A DNA stretch of 64,000 bases from Lepas anatifera (GCA_034440635.1 JAOTON010000896.1:1495001-1559000), one strand, 5' to 3'. Shown: positions 42,451 through 56,091, counted from the stretch's first letter. Translations and numbers: made by a program. The notes: a model not told the origin generated them from the letters alone.

Positions 42451-44735
42451 GGCTCTTCCATTTGAAAAATTTTGAAATTAAAAAAAAGATATGTTATCAT
42501 TGCAAGATTGGTCTGAAGGGCATCCCAGCACAGATCGACCAGGCCTCTACATAGCATACTCTCAGATATTGTTTAAAATTTCGTACTCTCTGGTTGTCAG
42601 GAGCGCGGAATACTGATCTGAGATTATTTCTTTCCTCAAACTTACGGCTTCGGAGATATAGCTGGAAGAAAATCGTGAAATCGCCGATTTCGTCAAAACA
42701 TGGCGATATACGACGCCTATTTTCAGCCTTAACTCTCATTTCTTAGGTTCAAATGACATGGGATTAGATTGAGCATGTAGCAACAAAAGTTAAAGAATCT
42801 CGTTTTTTATTCGAAAATCTCAAAGTTTTTGGAGATGCTTGACCATTTTTTCCAAGGATTTTTTTTAAGTGTGGCTAGCAATTAACGTTAAAGGTATTCA
42901 TAGCAAAAATGCGCACCCATATCTCCTATGTTCTCCTATGTCCCTATGTCTCCTATGTCAATAACTTTGACATGCTAGACTGTATGAATGTGTAATGAGC
43001 CATGGAATGACTCCATGCGCGCAGAAATCGGCCGCCCGGCGCGCCCTGCCGTCGTGGGCGCGGCCGCCGGTGCGTGGGCACGGCAAAAGATTGACTCGGA
43101 GCGTATGAACTCTTTGACTGGCCTTTTCGATCCGACACCCCTTTGACGTCATTTATGTACGGCCCCATTTAGGTTGAAGTAAGACAATTTATGTGCGCGT
43201 ACTTAGCTATATTAGGTTATTTATTCGTCAAATGCTAAGTGAAAGCGAACTTAATTGGCTAAAAATCATATCTCAATCTGATATGGGCCCCAAGGAACAC
43301 AGGCCTTAGTTAAGGCTATTATGCTCTCCAATCCTGAGAGGTCCCGCCACGGTCCCGGTACAGACCGAGTTGATCCCGGCCAGTGCCGGCCGGGCCCAGC
43401 ATCCGGTCCCGGCTCCGGGTAGCCGGGACCAAAAATAGAAATGCTGGTGCTAGGCCCGTCGGATGTTCCCGCAAAGACCCCTACTTACAAGACAGAGTAA
43501 ATTTAAATTCGGAAAATGTCACAATTGCTCAACAAGAACCAGACATCTGTCGGAGGCAGTTACTGAAGAGCTGCTCGCTGCGGAGACACAATTATTATCG
43601 ACTGACTCACTGGGCGCTCCAACAGTTTCAGTCGAAGTCGATGATGCCCATGTATTGCCGCTGCTGGACCGCAGCTGCCGTCAGAACAGATAGGCTTTTG
43701 GCTGGACTAATCCCCTGAAGGTGGTTTGTTCTTCGTTGTGCGCTGTTAATTTCCTATTACTTTTTTTCAAAACATAATAGGATTTGCTTGGGGACATTTT
43801 ATTTCATAACCAAAGTGGTAAACGTCAAGGGGAACGTCCAACCAAACTGTGAACCAAAGAAGGTCACTGTCATGCCTCAATAAAAATTAAAGCTGTCTTG
43901 GTACATCGATTCAGCCTCCTTTGCCTCCTCTGTGTGATGGGTTATTGTTGGACAAAGTAGCCAAAAGTCGTGCAGTAAATTGGTATATGCTTTTGGCAGG
44001 ATTTAACTAGACAAGCAAAAAACGTCGGGGTGACATAGTAAATATTTCCTGCCCCATATTTACACTAACTTCTATTTGTTTAGTTGAGCGAAGACAATTT
44101 TGCTTAGTAAAGTGGTGTGATGCTGGCAAATGGCCGTTTCTTAATCTGCTGATAAACTGAACCAAATGCCACTAAATATAATACACTATGGTCATAACGC
44201 AGCCGTTTAGCTATCAAATCGCGTCCACCCAGGACCTGATTGATTCCACCTTGCTTAAAACCACACATACTTTATAACTTGTGTTGTTTATGTTCCTTAC
44301 TCGTAATGAAACTTTACTGAAGCCGAAAACAAAAGATGGAAGATAAAGAAAGACAAAACAAAAATTTGTAAACGGCACTCCCTAACATAAGGAAAATGGC
44401 CACAATTTCATGTGCTTTTGTAGATTCATGTTTCCTAGTCTCCGCTGAGCACCACACGCGTGCGTGTCGTCGGTCGGCTATCGGTGGGGTGCGCCGGGGG
44501 CCGATTTTCACACAAATGGCCAAACTCTTGGGCTGATAAGATTTCAATAATTTCAACAACGCAAAGTTTAATTGATCTTGTGAGAAAGCAAAGGCACAAG
44601 AAAATATTTTTACTGCAGACTATTTTAAGGTAAACCATTGGACACACTTAGAAAAAATTTTTTCAAAAATTGAATAAAAATTTCCAAAAACTTTAAAATA
44701 TTTAATTAAAAAACTAGATTATCAAAGTTGCATGA
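42451..44735. other. Stretch without a recognisable gene
   Basis: A strongly CpG-rich 80-bp island (about 43015-43090, with GGCGCGCC) and another GC-rich patch at 43320-43440 stand out in AT-rich DNA. Plus-strand frames near 43383-43720 have a Cys/His-containing stretch but no family I can name. Confidence 0.4.
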
Positions 44736-46614
44736 TAGGGGAGACCGGGGCTGGTTGAATCAATTTTCACTTTTCCCTCCGTAGCTAATAATCCACAAGA
44801 TTTAGATACCACCATTCAAAATAGTTATTTTCCTCACCAAATGACGGTTAATACTTTCCCAAAAACAAATGCATTTTACCGCAATACACTTTTGAAATCA
44901 GCTCTGCACCTGATGCAAACTGCCCCCATGCCGGGGTAAGTTGCATCAGCCCCCGGGGCAGCTTGCATCGTGAGGAATTAGTGCACAGAAACACAATACA
45001 GCGTCAGATTCACTTTATTGGTAGTCACATTTCCCATTCAGTGGAGGCACGTTTCCTTGGTAGGCACGTATCCCATCAAATACCATTCCGAGCTTACTTG
45101 CTCAGAGTCAGAGTCACATTGGTGACAGATATAGCACCTGCTTCTCGAAAGTGACGCGCTCTCTCCCCCACTTTCGACGTCCATGCCAACAATTATTGTA
45201 ATAATTATTCCACGCGGCTACCACGGAGCGACCGTCTCCGGTGCTTGGCTACTAGTTGTTCAGAGCATGTATATGCAGTGTAGCAGTCCCATCGAGGTTT
45301 CCAGAGGCTTCGGACACCCTGACCAACACAGAGCCGGCTCTATTTGTACCTATATCGGATGTGCAGTTCAAAAAGTAGATACCTATGATATTTAATGTAT
45401 CTTAGGAGCACACCGGACCACCTGCACTGGTAATCTTCGCCTCAGTTCGCACGCAGAGGTAAATATTGTGCGGAGCGCGCTGCACCTAACCGACCTTGAC
45501 GATATCACCATCCAGTATATGTAGTAGCTGAACCCACGCGAAAAGACAACTTTTTAGACTTGGTGTTTTCGAAGTCCGCTCCCGTGAATTCAAGCGTACG
45601 GCCTGGTGTGTTCTTCTCTGATCATTTAGAAGTTATCAGTGAGGTTAGAGTAACGGCACCTCAGGCACCTGTTGTTAATAGGTCCACGGCATTAAATTAC
45701 AAGAGGGCGGACTTTGACGGCATGCGCCGTAGCTTGCAGCTTTTTCCGTGGTAGGCTATGTTAGATCTGAACACCGATGCAGCGACAGATGTATTTTAGG
45801 ATGTTTTACAGGCTGCCATACAGGACCATGTACCAACCGTCACCTTGCGCCGACGATGTCCCCCCTGGTTTGACGCTGAGGCTAGGCGGGCTTTAAGAGA
45901 GAAAGAAGCAGCTTTTAAGAGGATGAAAAGAGACAAAAACGATGAATCAACCCGACAATTTTCGGATGAACGGCGCCTTTTCAAAAACATTTCCACACAC
46001 AAATATTTTGAATACCTTCAAGGTATGATCTGAAATTTTAAGACAAACCCAAAACGGTTTTGGTGTTACCTTCAGTGCATTAAGGGTAACAAGGCAAAAA
46101 TTCCAAATATGATGGACGGTCAAAAAGAAATAATTGGGGACACAGAAAAAGCCAACCTGCTAAACGCGACATTTGCAAGCAAATTCAATTCACCGGATGT
46201 TGAGGAATTTCCGGCTGTCACTGAACATGAGCTGCCATCGCTAGACACATTAACCATATCAGAGGGAGCAGTACGGACTATCTTGGACGAGTTGCAAGTG
46301 CATAAGGCATGTGGGCCAGATAATATAAGTGCTAGGATAATTAAGGAATGTCGTGAGGAGTTGGCCATTCCACTTTGCATTCTGTTTAAAAAGTCGACAG
46401 ATGAGGGGGTATTCCCGAGCAGGTGGGCGGAGGCCAATATTGTTCCAATATTTAAAAAGGGGTAAAAAAAGTTACCACAAAATTATCGCAGCGTCTCGCT
46501 TCTCCCTCTATTTGGTAAGGTTTTGGAGAGGTGCATATATCAGACCCTTCTGACGCATGTGTTGCCAGTACTTTCCGAAAACCAACACGGCTTTGTCCCA
46601 CGCCGATCCACATA

Positions 46615-49274
46615 GGCCCTAAATGCCTCCGTCCGTGGCCAATATTACATTTCGTGGAAAACTCCTTCGCAATACCGCAAATTCCCCGATTTTTGGACAA
46701 AGGAGCTCATTTGACAGATAATTGAACAGCGCATAAAACTTGCATTCGACATATAGGTTTTATTTTACATGGGCGTAATCAGGACAGTGAAGAGAGGTGC
46801 ATTTGGGGCAACTTAATCCAGCCCAAGGTGTTCGTAAAATATTTTGCAGAAGTTGTCGTGGCGCCATGAATTGTGACCGAATTGTAGTTTGAAACACTGG
46901 AAACAATAAACATGTAAGCTATGAACAACGATACAGCAATCTTGGTGTGCCATAAATTCATAAGCGTCACCACGAACAACAAAACGGGAGGCATCATAAA
47001 TGTGTATTTGAGCTTGGTTTTTCTTTCTAAGCCAGCTTTTGGTATAATTGTAACTCCTTTTCTGCATGGGAATGTTCTATTATAACCGGTATTCGAGTGA
47101 TTATTACCAACCACACTGGAGAGGGGTCCGACATTAACGCGCACAGGATGGGGGCTGGTAAGCCCCTGAGATATCGGAAACTTAGAGGCTTAAGAAATTC
47201 CGATTCGGGGTGGGTGGGGGCTATGGTGATCCACATCATAACTAATTTTCATTGACCTAGGTTTATATTGTCAAGGTCAAACGAGGTCATAAAGGTCAAA
47301 TTTTGGCCATATTTGGGACCTGTTGGGAAATGCCCTGATAATGCGTGGAAAAGCCGGGAGTAAGCTAAAGCCGGACCACGGTCATAGAGGTTGTGTCGCA
47401 AAGAATCTTTCCTTCATTTTTGAGGTCTAGGTCATTCAAGGTCATCGACCTATGACGTCACAACATGGTATATTCCCTATTATGCACACTTAAAGTAGCA
47501 CTATAGTAAACCTTGTGCTGGAAAGGAGGATTGACCTTTACCCATTATTTTTAAACTTGACCTTTGACCTTGAACTTACAACTGGGTTAACTTTACTATG
47601 ACGTCATAGCATAATATACGTCAGACTGGGACACGTAAAGCACCGGGTCAATGACCTTGAAATTGCTGGTATGACTTTGAACTTTGACCTCGACCTTCAC
47701 GTGAGGTGACCTTGACATATCATCCCGTCTATATGACACTGTGACGTCACCACCTGGTCTCCAATGCAAGCAAACCGGTTCGACTGCGCGGTGGCGGCGA
47801 TTTCAAAATGTAGGTCTGACTTTAGAAGCCTATAAATCAAACAATTTTCGACAAATTTTCAAAATTATTTCACTATTCAACGCGCTGTTAAACTTTCTCA
47901 ATGCAACCGATTCCCGTTTTTGGTACGAGCGGTTCTCCGGTCATCCCGAAAAAGTATTTGGGAGATGTCCGAGGTCCCTCCAGTGCGCGTGTTAACACGC
48001 AGAGTAGAAGAAAGGGTAGAATATATACCTACCTTGTGTTTCCTCAACAAGGCATATCAAAATATCAGTCCGTGAAGGTCATACGTTTCTCTCCGCCTCC
48101 CCCCGCCCACCCTCCGCTACATATGATATCGCGGTATCGCCAAATATGGGACTAGGTCACCTGAGCAGCCCGAGCGTCATCTTGCGTCAGTCGTGACGGT
48201 GGGAACGGCGAGGAAATTCGATTCCCGATTGAATCCTAGGACACCTCGGGACTCCGATGGCTACGGTGACCGTTCATTTGGATGAAAAGGTTGACTGGTA
48301 TTCACCATATGTGGTTTAGGTGTGATATGCAGCAAAACAGATTCTTAGGTATCTTTTTGCTGTCCCGGCATTTTGAAGGTGTTATAATAAATGTCTGAAT
48401 CGCGGGATCACGAGAGGCTTAATCCCGTTATTGGGGCTTTTGAAAATAGCGGATCCCAATCCTGAGATTGACATACCTAGCAGGAGCATTTCTCATGCAA
48501 TAAATGGTTCGTTGTCGGCAGTCCCTCCGGGTATTTGGATAACAGTCAACACAGCAGTCAATACACAATTTAGACGGTTATAGTGCTTTGAAATTGTATA
48601 AACTAATTTTAGCACTTCTCGGCATTTCTTTAGCATCGTTCTCTGATAGTTCACTCATATTGCTCATTCTTGGCCGGTCCATGCCTCTATTCGTAACCAC
48701 GGCGTTGCGTTAGCACCGCAGCGGCCTGGTTGGAGCCACAACCTGAGTTATTATATGTCATCTGGAACGCGGGGCTGCAAGTGGACGCAAGATATTTTGA
48801 CTTGCCCTTGTAGAGCACATCCTGGGAATCGTTTGATGGTAGTCTTATGCTGGGCCGATGCTGGCCAAGTTTTAAATCCCTGTCTTTGTATTTGTAAATC
48901 GAACAGTTTTTGAGATATGCAGTATACTGAGAGAATGGTCAATAAAATAGTTGTCAAAACTATTTTTGCATTATTTTATACCAAACCCATTGCAAAGGGC
49001 TCACAAAACAGTGGAATTGCCATATTTGACCTGTTCTTGCTTTCTGGTCGATTTTAAGCATAATGAAATGTACGTAGTTTTCGCTGTAGATCTCTGGTCC
49101 GCGGTGGCGACCAGTGCTTACTTCAGCAACTCTACAAGACTTCAAGGCACGGTTTGTGTTTTCCTGCCTGTTTCAGTGCAGTGAAGAATTCTCTATCAGT
49201 ATATGTGCTCAGGAAATGATTTAGAAAAAGTTGCATTTTCGTAATATTGGCCACGGACGGAGGCGTTTAGGGCC
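46615..49274. mobile_element. TA-flanked DNA element inserted in the Jockey-like LINE
   Basis: Terminal inverted repeats GGCCCTAAATGCCTCCGTCC and its inverse (33 bp, one mismatch) lie next to TA at 46613-46614 and 49275-49276. The flanking LINE sequence is HGFVPRRST on the left and NLATLLK on the right, so the target is known. If both TA pairs are counted as element, the LINE reading frame rejoins exactly. If TA is a true duplication, the frame would be broken beforehand. The interior holds a TTAA-flanked element (47138-47991) and short minus-strand frames at 46779-47144 that could be transposase residue but show no catalytic triad. Confidence 0.75.
47138..47991 (+). mobile_element. TTAA-flanked element inserted in the TA element
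   Basis: TTAA lies at 47134-47137 and 47992-47995. The left end is CGCGCACAGGATGGGGGC. The right end, inverted, is CACGCGCACTGGAGGGACC. The interior carries many AGGTCA/TGACCT hexamers (47265-47300, 47420-47450, 47530-47580, 47650-47715). It is a relative of 31640-32209 and shares the CACGCGCA terminus with family T1. Non-coding. Confidence 0.75.
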
Positions 49275-51215
49275 TAGTGCGATCGTGCGATACTAATTTG
49301 GCAACCCTTCTGAAAATAGCTTGGGACACTATCTCTTTCGGCCATCAAACTGACGTTATTTATACTGACTATTCTGCGGCGTTCCAGAGCGTAAATCATA
49401 ACTCCTGCTCTTTAAGCTTAAAAAGTCTTACAACGTTTCCGGAAAGGCTCTGTCTTGGCTCACTTCATTTCTTTGCTGTCGAAAACAACGCGTCATTCTA
49501 AATGGAAAGTGTTCTAGTTGGACGGAAGTGCGCTCTGGAACGCCGGAAGGTAGTCAGCTCTCTCCTTTGCTTTTCGCCCTCTTCATAAACGATATTCCGG
49601 AAGAAATTCAAACAAACTCTTTGGTCTTTGCTGACGACGTGAAGCTATACCACAAAATTTGCTCTCCGGCAGATTCTAGACTTCTTCAGGAGGATCTTGA
49701 TAGGCTGATTACGTGGTCGGAGGTTTGGAAACTGAATTTAAACCCTTCAAAATGCCACTCGTTTCGAATCACATTAAAAAAGAACTTTATACCGGCCACA
49801 TATCAAATTCGGGGCACCTCTTTGGAACATATGGAAAAGGTTCGCGATCTCGGTATTTGGCTAGACTCGAAATTGAATTTTGCGGACCATGTAGATTTTA
49901 CCGTCAGCAAAGCTAACAAAATGTTGGGTCTCCTTATGCGTTCTCTTCAGACCGGCCAGGTGGGGGGCAGGTTCAAAGTGGGGCCTATTTTGGCAGCATA
50001 CTTTGAAAATATTCGTTCAATTCTGGAATATGGGTGTGCCCTCTGGGGCGGAGCTGCGAAGTGTCAGTTGGATAGATTAGAAAGGGTTCAGCATAAGTTT
50101 CTCATTTGGCTTGCATTTCAAAACCATACATCTCAGCCCTCTCAATCACTTAACATATCATGATCTCTTACAGCTTTTAAAAATTAGCAGCTTGTCCCAG
50201 AGGAGACTACAGTACATTTGCTTTGCTCATAAAATTCTCTCCGGTAGAGTGGACTCCGCTCCCCTGCTTGGGCGTTTCCCACTGCATGTGCCCCAGCGAA
50301 GAACCAGGGGGCGCCTCACCATTTCCTGCACGTGCCGGTGCCTCGAGTTGAGACGGTGAAAAGAGGCTTGTTTCGCCGGGCGGTGCTTGCTTTTAACGCA
50401 CACGTCGGTCGCTGCCCCGAGGTGGGTCCTTTTAATTCATCACATGCTAGTTTTAAGTCTAGTGTAATTAGATACATTAAAGATCATCCTTTTTAAAATC
50501 ATCCGTGTGCTTTAGAATTTTATTCGTCGAATGAACTGCTTAAGTTGCTTTAAGTCATACTTTTACCGTTTTGAATGTGTTTTACCTTATATTTTTAGTC
50601 ATTGGGTCCCTTTACCACCAATAGGAGATATGTCATTGTAAATACTCATCTAGTGTTTTCTTTTATGTCCATGACTTCAGCTGTAATTGGGCCAGATACC
50701 TGTTGCTGATCTAAGTGAATAAATACAAATACAAATGCAATAATACATCTTTATGACTATTCAATTTTCCCATAAACAAAACTAAGCGCCGGGGTAGGTT
50801 GCAACAATGTTTCAACCTGCCCCCCAAAAATGATTCGTCTTGCCCCGTCCCTGCCCTGAATCAATCGTGGCGCCAAATATTGCACAAGCCAAGAGGTCCC
50901 GCCAAAAGTATTTGCCCCAATTGAAAACTAGAGAAACACGCTTTAACCTACCAGACTTATGACCAGCGTGCATGTTATCTCGTATTTTATTTAAAACGTA
51001 ATGAAACAGACTAAAAAAATACTTTCACCCTAAAAAATGAGTTTTTGCCTCCTCACCTGGTATCGGCCGACCACCTTCGCTGGCTTCTTCACCGGAAAGA
51101 CATTGCGCGTGCGCGGTTCTAGTGGGCCCATTTAAACTGTTATCTAGTGAGTATTTTTTTAGTTACAGCCCCTGATGCATTCAACCCTGGATGCAACCAG
51201 CCGGGGTCTCCCCTA

Positions 51216-54155
51216 TAATTTTAAATACAAACATATTTTAAAGGAGTATCCATAACAAAGGAATACACAGAAAATAATGGTTGTATGTCACCATGTCTTG
51301 CCAAAAACACTGATTGTCTAGATTCTCAGCAAGCTGTAACTCCAAAACTCGTATTTTGAGAAATATTCTCAAATTTGAATCGGGAATCTGACATATTATG
51401 AATATTATCAAATCTGAATTTTACGTCACTGATAACCCTGTGTACGAAGATTGAGCGAAATCTGAGACTATGCTATGTACAATGGTGACTGGTAGTGGTC
51501 AATTTGTCCTGAAACGCCCCTTGACATGCTAAACAGACAGGCTAAACATGACAACTCTGGTTCTTTTCACTACGTTTTAATGGTTGTCATAGAACGAAAA
51601 ATAATATGTGGTGCCTGCGTAGTTTTCATAGGAACTGGCACGCGTTCTTTGTCTTTGGCACCGTTTCTGAGATTCAAAGATAACACGTTACTGGAAGTGG
51701 CTGGAGCTCTATCTGGGAAGTGAGAGAGAAGGCAGATCCTGTGTTTACGCCGAACCAATTTCCACGCACACCGATTCTCCTGCATGCCTCTGAAGTTTTG
51801 GACGTGCTTCTTTTCACCGACTCCGGCCTCCGTAATGTACTGTATTTCTAACGGCGGCGGATCAAAAGAGGCGCGCAGCGTGCCAAGCTGTGTGGGCGCT
51901 CCCTCTTGGCGCGTGCGTCATGACGCCGCAGCCTCTGGTCGTGGCACTGCAGCTGGCTACCATTGACCACTGTACGGGGGGGGAGGGGAATGAGACCCAT
52001 TCAGTGGCGGCGCGCGGCAGCCGCTGCGCTCAACTACTCCATGTATTCCTCGGCAATCTGACCAGCCTCTACCTTACGAGACACCCCCCACCGCCACCTC
52101 ACATCTGACTGGGTGTTGGCTTGTGATATTTCCACTTTTAAGAATGATTCATAGGCTATTTCGGACACAAGCTTAAAGTGTGTTGCAATTTGTAGGTGAT
52201 TACCTAAGACAGGTCTCGGAGCTCATCCATGTGAGGATGTATCGAGAATATGCAATGACCTTGACTGTCTGATGGTTGCACGTTTAACTCTTCATATGTG
52301 TTTACATGGATGATGGCTGATTACTTTGTAAGGGCAGGTAAACAGAAACAGAAAAATATGTTTCAAAAATTTCCTGTAAGGATTGCGCACGTGAAGCACA
52401 AGCACGCACCCGAACAGAAATATTGAAAATGATTCGATGGCGAAGTTTCAACACCTGGTCTCTAGAAAAGGGATAACCAGTAAAACGCCTGTGTGGGCGA
52501 AAACTGAGTGGGCACCAGATAACGAAACATTAAAGGCAAAATTTTAATACACCAGTGTTTCATGCGGCGGAACCCTAAAAATAAACATTTTCATTTTATT
52601 TATTTATATTTTATTCATATTATATTCATTTATATATGGCATTAGCAACGCTGGAGCTTTTTCATATCTCTAAAACTATAAATTTGCAATGAAGTCCGCA
52701 TAAAGCCCATAATTTGGAAATATTTTGTTTACAAAGAAGGTGAGGTTCTGGGAAAATAGAGTTCTAAAATAAAGTAGGGTTTTGTAGCTGACACTTTGGG
52801 TTTTCCAAATATCGTATTTTCTAAGCAATAAACCTTATACTATGGCTTGAAATAGACGAAAGAACAACACTTGATGCTTTGTATATCAATATTTCCGCTT
52901 ACATTTAAGTTTTCGGACGTAGTGGCCTGGAAAAATTCAAAGGAGGTTCTAAACGGCTGTGATGATTGCATTGCTTTATTTCGTCGTCTTGCCACCTGTC
53001 ATTCATGACTTTTATCTGAAAATGTGAAGAATCCACAAATTGGTAGTGTTTTGCTTGAACTGTTCTCAGGGCCGGCACATGCCTCACAGAGTGGTTCTTG
53101 TATTTGTATCGTGCGGACGGTACATGGATGCAGATCTGGCTCGCTGATACTCATGGCCGTGTATTGATTGTTTCGGTAATACCCATCCCGGCTTATATTC
53201 AAAAGTTTCCGCAATTCCGTGTAGTTTTTCATAATAATAAAAATATATTGAGCCCAAAAATGTTGAAGACGGCACAGCCTAGTGTGCGTCACTTGACACC
53301 GCATCCCGTGAAGCTTTTGTGTTGCTATAATTGCCATTGGTTTTGAAGAATGAGAAAAAACTAATTTTGTATCATATCCCTATCCCGGCAAAGCTGTCTT
53401 GGTCAATACTGAATACGCGTGCTCACGCGAGATGGTTTCCTTCCATATATCAAACATTCAAAAGAACTGTTCAACGCAAAATTTTCGCCAATCCATCTGC
53501 TTCGGACACTGTGACACAACCTGGAATTTTCCCTAAAATGCGGCTTTTCATTATTGAAGGAGCTTGCACGTGCACAAGTGAGGCATGGCTCTATTGCTGG
53601 TCGGAGTAATCCATGTATTTTTCTGGGGTAAGTGTGCATACTACATTTTGACCTAACCGAGCTACCAGTTTGATCTATCGAGGATATAAGGATGAGCACG
53701 TTCACATGTCATGTAGGACCACAAATTACTCTTAAATCAGCCCGAATATATTTTGCAAATTTCATTGCGATTGGATTAATTATTTTTCAATTATAAAATT
53801 GGTGTGCAATCTGCTCACCCTTTTCTCGTGCACCTGTCCGCGATTTTTTTACTTAGGATGAAATTTACCTTCACCTGATAATGCGCAGTATTGTTGCTCC
53901 CTGTGCACCAATTTTGGGCATTTTTAGATCAAGAAAAACCGAACTATGACGTGATAAGTGACCAAAATTTGATAATTTGACATGCCCATGATTTTGCACG
54001 TACCACTAGTTTCACCAGAATCTCATACATCTCTGGTGTGTTCAATCAGTAATTTGATTGATCAGGTTATAACAAAGTGAAAAGCCCCGTCAAGGTATGT
54101 TCCACCCCACAATTACCCTACCTTTCGAAGACATAAGCTTTTGGTTAATAATTGT
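51216..54155. other. Stretch without a recognisable gene
   Basis: 51830-52030 is GC-rich with overlapping short frames. 52560-52640 is very AT-rich. Frames on both strands at 53000-53700 have no recognisable domain. Confidence 0.4.
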
Positions 54156-54190
54156 TGGGGCTTATCGACGCACCAACTGCCAGGGACATG
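54156..54190 (-). mobile_element. SINE family B fragment (3' end)
   Basis: GGGGCTTATCGACGCACCAA matches the inverted 3' end of the SINEs at 58190-58345 and 63505-63665. Confidence 0.55.
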
Positions 54191-54198
54191 CTTGACAG

Positions 54199-54235
54199 TC
54201 GGGTTGGGTCGGGCCGGGCCGGGTCGGGTCGTGTC
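54199..54235. repeat. (GGGTC)n short tandem repeat
   Basis: About seven imperfect GGGTC/GGGCC units next to the SINE fragment. Confidence 0.85.
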
Positions 54236-54569
54236 GCTCATATATGAAATGTTATCCAAATTCAGGGAGAGACCTCGGGGTCACTGCACGCTCGCTCACT
54301 TACCATGAAAATAGATACCGGTCAACGTTTTTTCGCCCAATAACTCATCCTGTACAAATGCAGCTCAGTATTCATTTGGCATTCCCAAACAAAAAAACAA
54401 GGTTAGTTCACATTGCATTTTAATAGGAGTGTTCCACTTAATCAATACATCAGCTAGAAAGAGTACACTGAGAATGTGTATTTCAAACGAAACAGAGTTC
54501 TTGGATTTTTTAGGGAAATCTAAGGAGTTCTTATGTTTTTTAATCAATTTAAAGGCAATGTATGTGAAT

Positions 54570-54690
54570 AATGTCTATGTGGCTTTCATATTGGAATATA
54601 TCAGCAGCACACACCACCAGCAACACAAATATGGACTTGAATCGATTCAACGAAGAGCAGTGCACTTCGAAGGATGCTGAATGCATGTTA
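54570..54690 (+). pseudogene. LINE reverse transcriptase C-terminal remnant
   Basis: The frame contains ILEYISSTHHQQHKYGLESI followed by QRRAVHF. This is the segment that follows the RT active site in many LINEs, usually of the form LEYxSxVW...IExIQRRAxRF. Nothing else of the element survives. Confidence 0.5.
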
Positions 54691-54837
54691 TTAGGGAGAA
54701 TAAAACGAGTTTGAGGTTGTGATAGCAACCACAAATATACTTGCAAAGACATCCGTCCATATTACCCAGACTGTAGAGCATGTTCACCGGTATGCGTGTC
54801 AGTGTTTGAGACCGGTACCTAGGATATATTATATACA

Positions 54838-54848
54838 ATAATATATCT

Positions 54849-54902
<54 letters not shown>
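54838..54902. repeat. (TA)n microsatellite
   Basis: Long, slightly interrupted TA run. Confidence 0.95.
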
Positions 54903-56091
54903 CAATCATAATTAACAACGTGCAGGTCGCTGAGGTAAAGCTGCGGCAATCTCCAATTCTTGTAGATCGGCTTTAAGTATAGATTAAATCAAGATTTTGC
55001 CATAAAAGAATACAATTATTGGGAGGTAAATGATATAGAAGCCAGAGCACAGGCTTCAACCATTTGTTCGCTGTATCATTGAATTTTCCATTCCAGAATT
55101 ATATTTGAATCTCTTTGAGGTTGAGTTTCGCAGCTGCATGCCCGCGGGAAATATATGAATGGGTGTTAGCACCTCTAAACATAGTCTCCGGAAACGAAAA
55201 CATGTTGATCGCTGGCTGTAGCAGTGGCAGACACAAATGAATGGTGATGCAACATTGATGTGTTTCCAAGCGCGAGCTACTGTACGCCCTTCATCTCCTT
55301 CCAACTAGTTTAATCAATAAATGTGTTATCTATCCCAGTTTTCGGAAAGGGCATGCATTATCCTGCATACATGGATCCATTTCCACCATTATAGTTATAT
55401 GCATTCTAAAAGTCTGATTTATCTGTCAATAATTTAAAATCGGTTGTGAAAGCACAAACCCACCGATAAGCTCTACAAAACATCCGATCTAAAGGAAGAT
55501 TAATAAGGCTGGGGGGATCCGGACGCGCGGTAGACAGCGCGCAGCTGCGCGGGAGCGTAAGTCGGCGCGCAGCGCCTTCTGGAGGGATCCATCGGCGCGC
55601 AGCTACGTTGTGGCGGAAGTAGTGTCGTAACTCGCCGTCTTACGCTAACTTTCCGCGTCTTCTCAACAGCGCAGAAGACAGCGCGGAAGCCTGCATGACC
55701 CTTTTAAAGTACCAAAAATATGTTGGAAATGTCAGTAAATCCAAGTTATATGACTTGCGTTCGACAAAACATGTATTTATAATAATAATCGAGGCCCACA
55801 AACTCCCAGCATCTCACTAGGAAATCCTCAGAGGAGACACAGGCGAAGAGAAACGTAGATCACTGCAGCTGTGCCAGTGGACCACCAGCCGTAATTCTAA
55901 CTGCCCTCTAATAAACCTTGTTCTTCGCCCCAGCACGTATCTCACGTTTCGTACCACTCACCGTCCCCGAGCGGTCTCGTCGAGGCTGGCATGGAACGCC
56001 AGCGATAACCCAGTTCACCCTGAGAACTGTGAGCGTGAGGATTCTTTAATATCTGGTGCTGTGTCAAAGGCAGAAAGAAAAGGAAAATGGG
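54903..56091. other. Stretch with a CpG-rich repeat-like block, otherwise no gene
   Basis: 55508-55690 is a conspicuous block of GCGCGCAGC-type sequence between GGATCC motifs. Part of it (GTAGCTGCGCGCCGATGG, minus strand) resembles the block near 58110. The remainder shows nothing recognisable. Confidence 0.4.

Larger units (their letters stand above)
45390..50740 (+). mobile_element. Jockey-like LINE, interrupted by a 2.66-kb element
   Basis: 45545-45753 encodes the end of an AP-like endonuclease (DLVFSKSAP and FFSDHLEV, with the SDH catalytic motif intact). 45845-46465 gives the linker and first RT blocks (ACGPDNISARIIKEC and IVPIFKKG), and 46470-46612 continues in another frame to ENQHGFVPRRST. 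Coding resumes at 49277 with NLATLLKIAWDTI, AAFQSVNH and RSGTPEGSQLSPLLFALFINDI, then the catalytic FADD (49627-49638), and continues to about 50480 with frameshifts. The 3' tail is an AATACAAATACAAATGC run near 50715-50735. The 5' boundary is not defined. It is inactive because of frameshifts and the insertion. Confidence 0.8.
44738..51213. mobile_element. TA-flanked MITE, outermost layer of a four-level nest
   Basis: The ends are GGGGAGACCGGGGCTGGTTG and, inverted, GGGGAGACCCCGGCTGGTTG, with TA at 44736-44737 and 51214-51215. The first ~240 bp and last ~450 bp are element sequence with repeated GCCGGGGTARGTTGCA-like blocks. The middle is occupied by a Jockey-like LINE with further insertions. 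TA duplication suggests Tc1/mariner type. No transposase of its own is visible. Confidence 0.65.

Noticed and set aside
53098..53705. Overlapping frames of 80-110 codons on both strands
   Set aside because: No domain, no codon bias I can judge by eye, and neither strand has supporting splice or start context.
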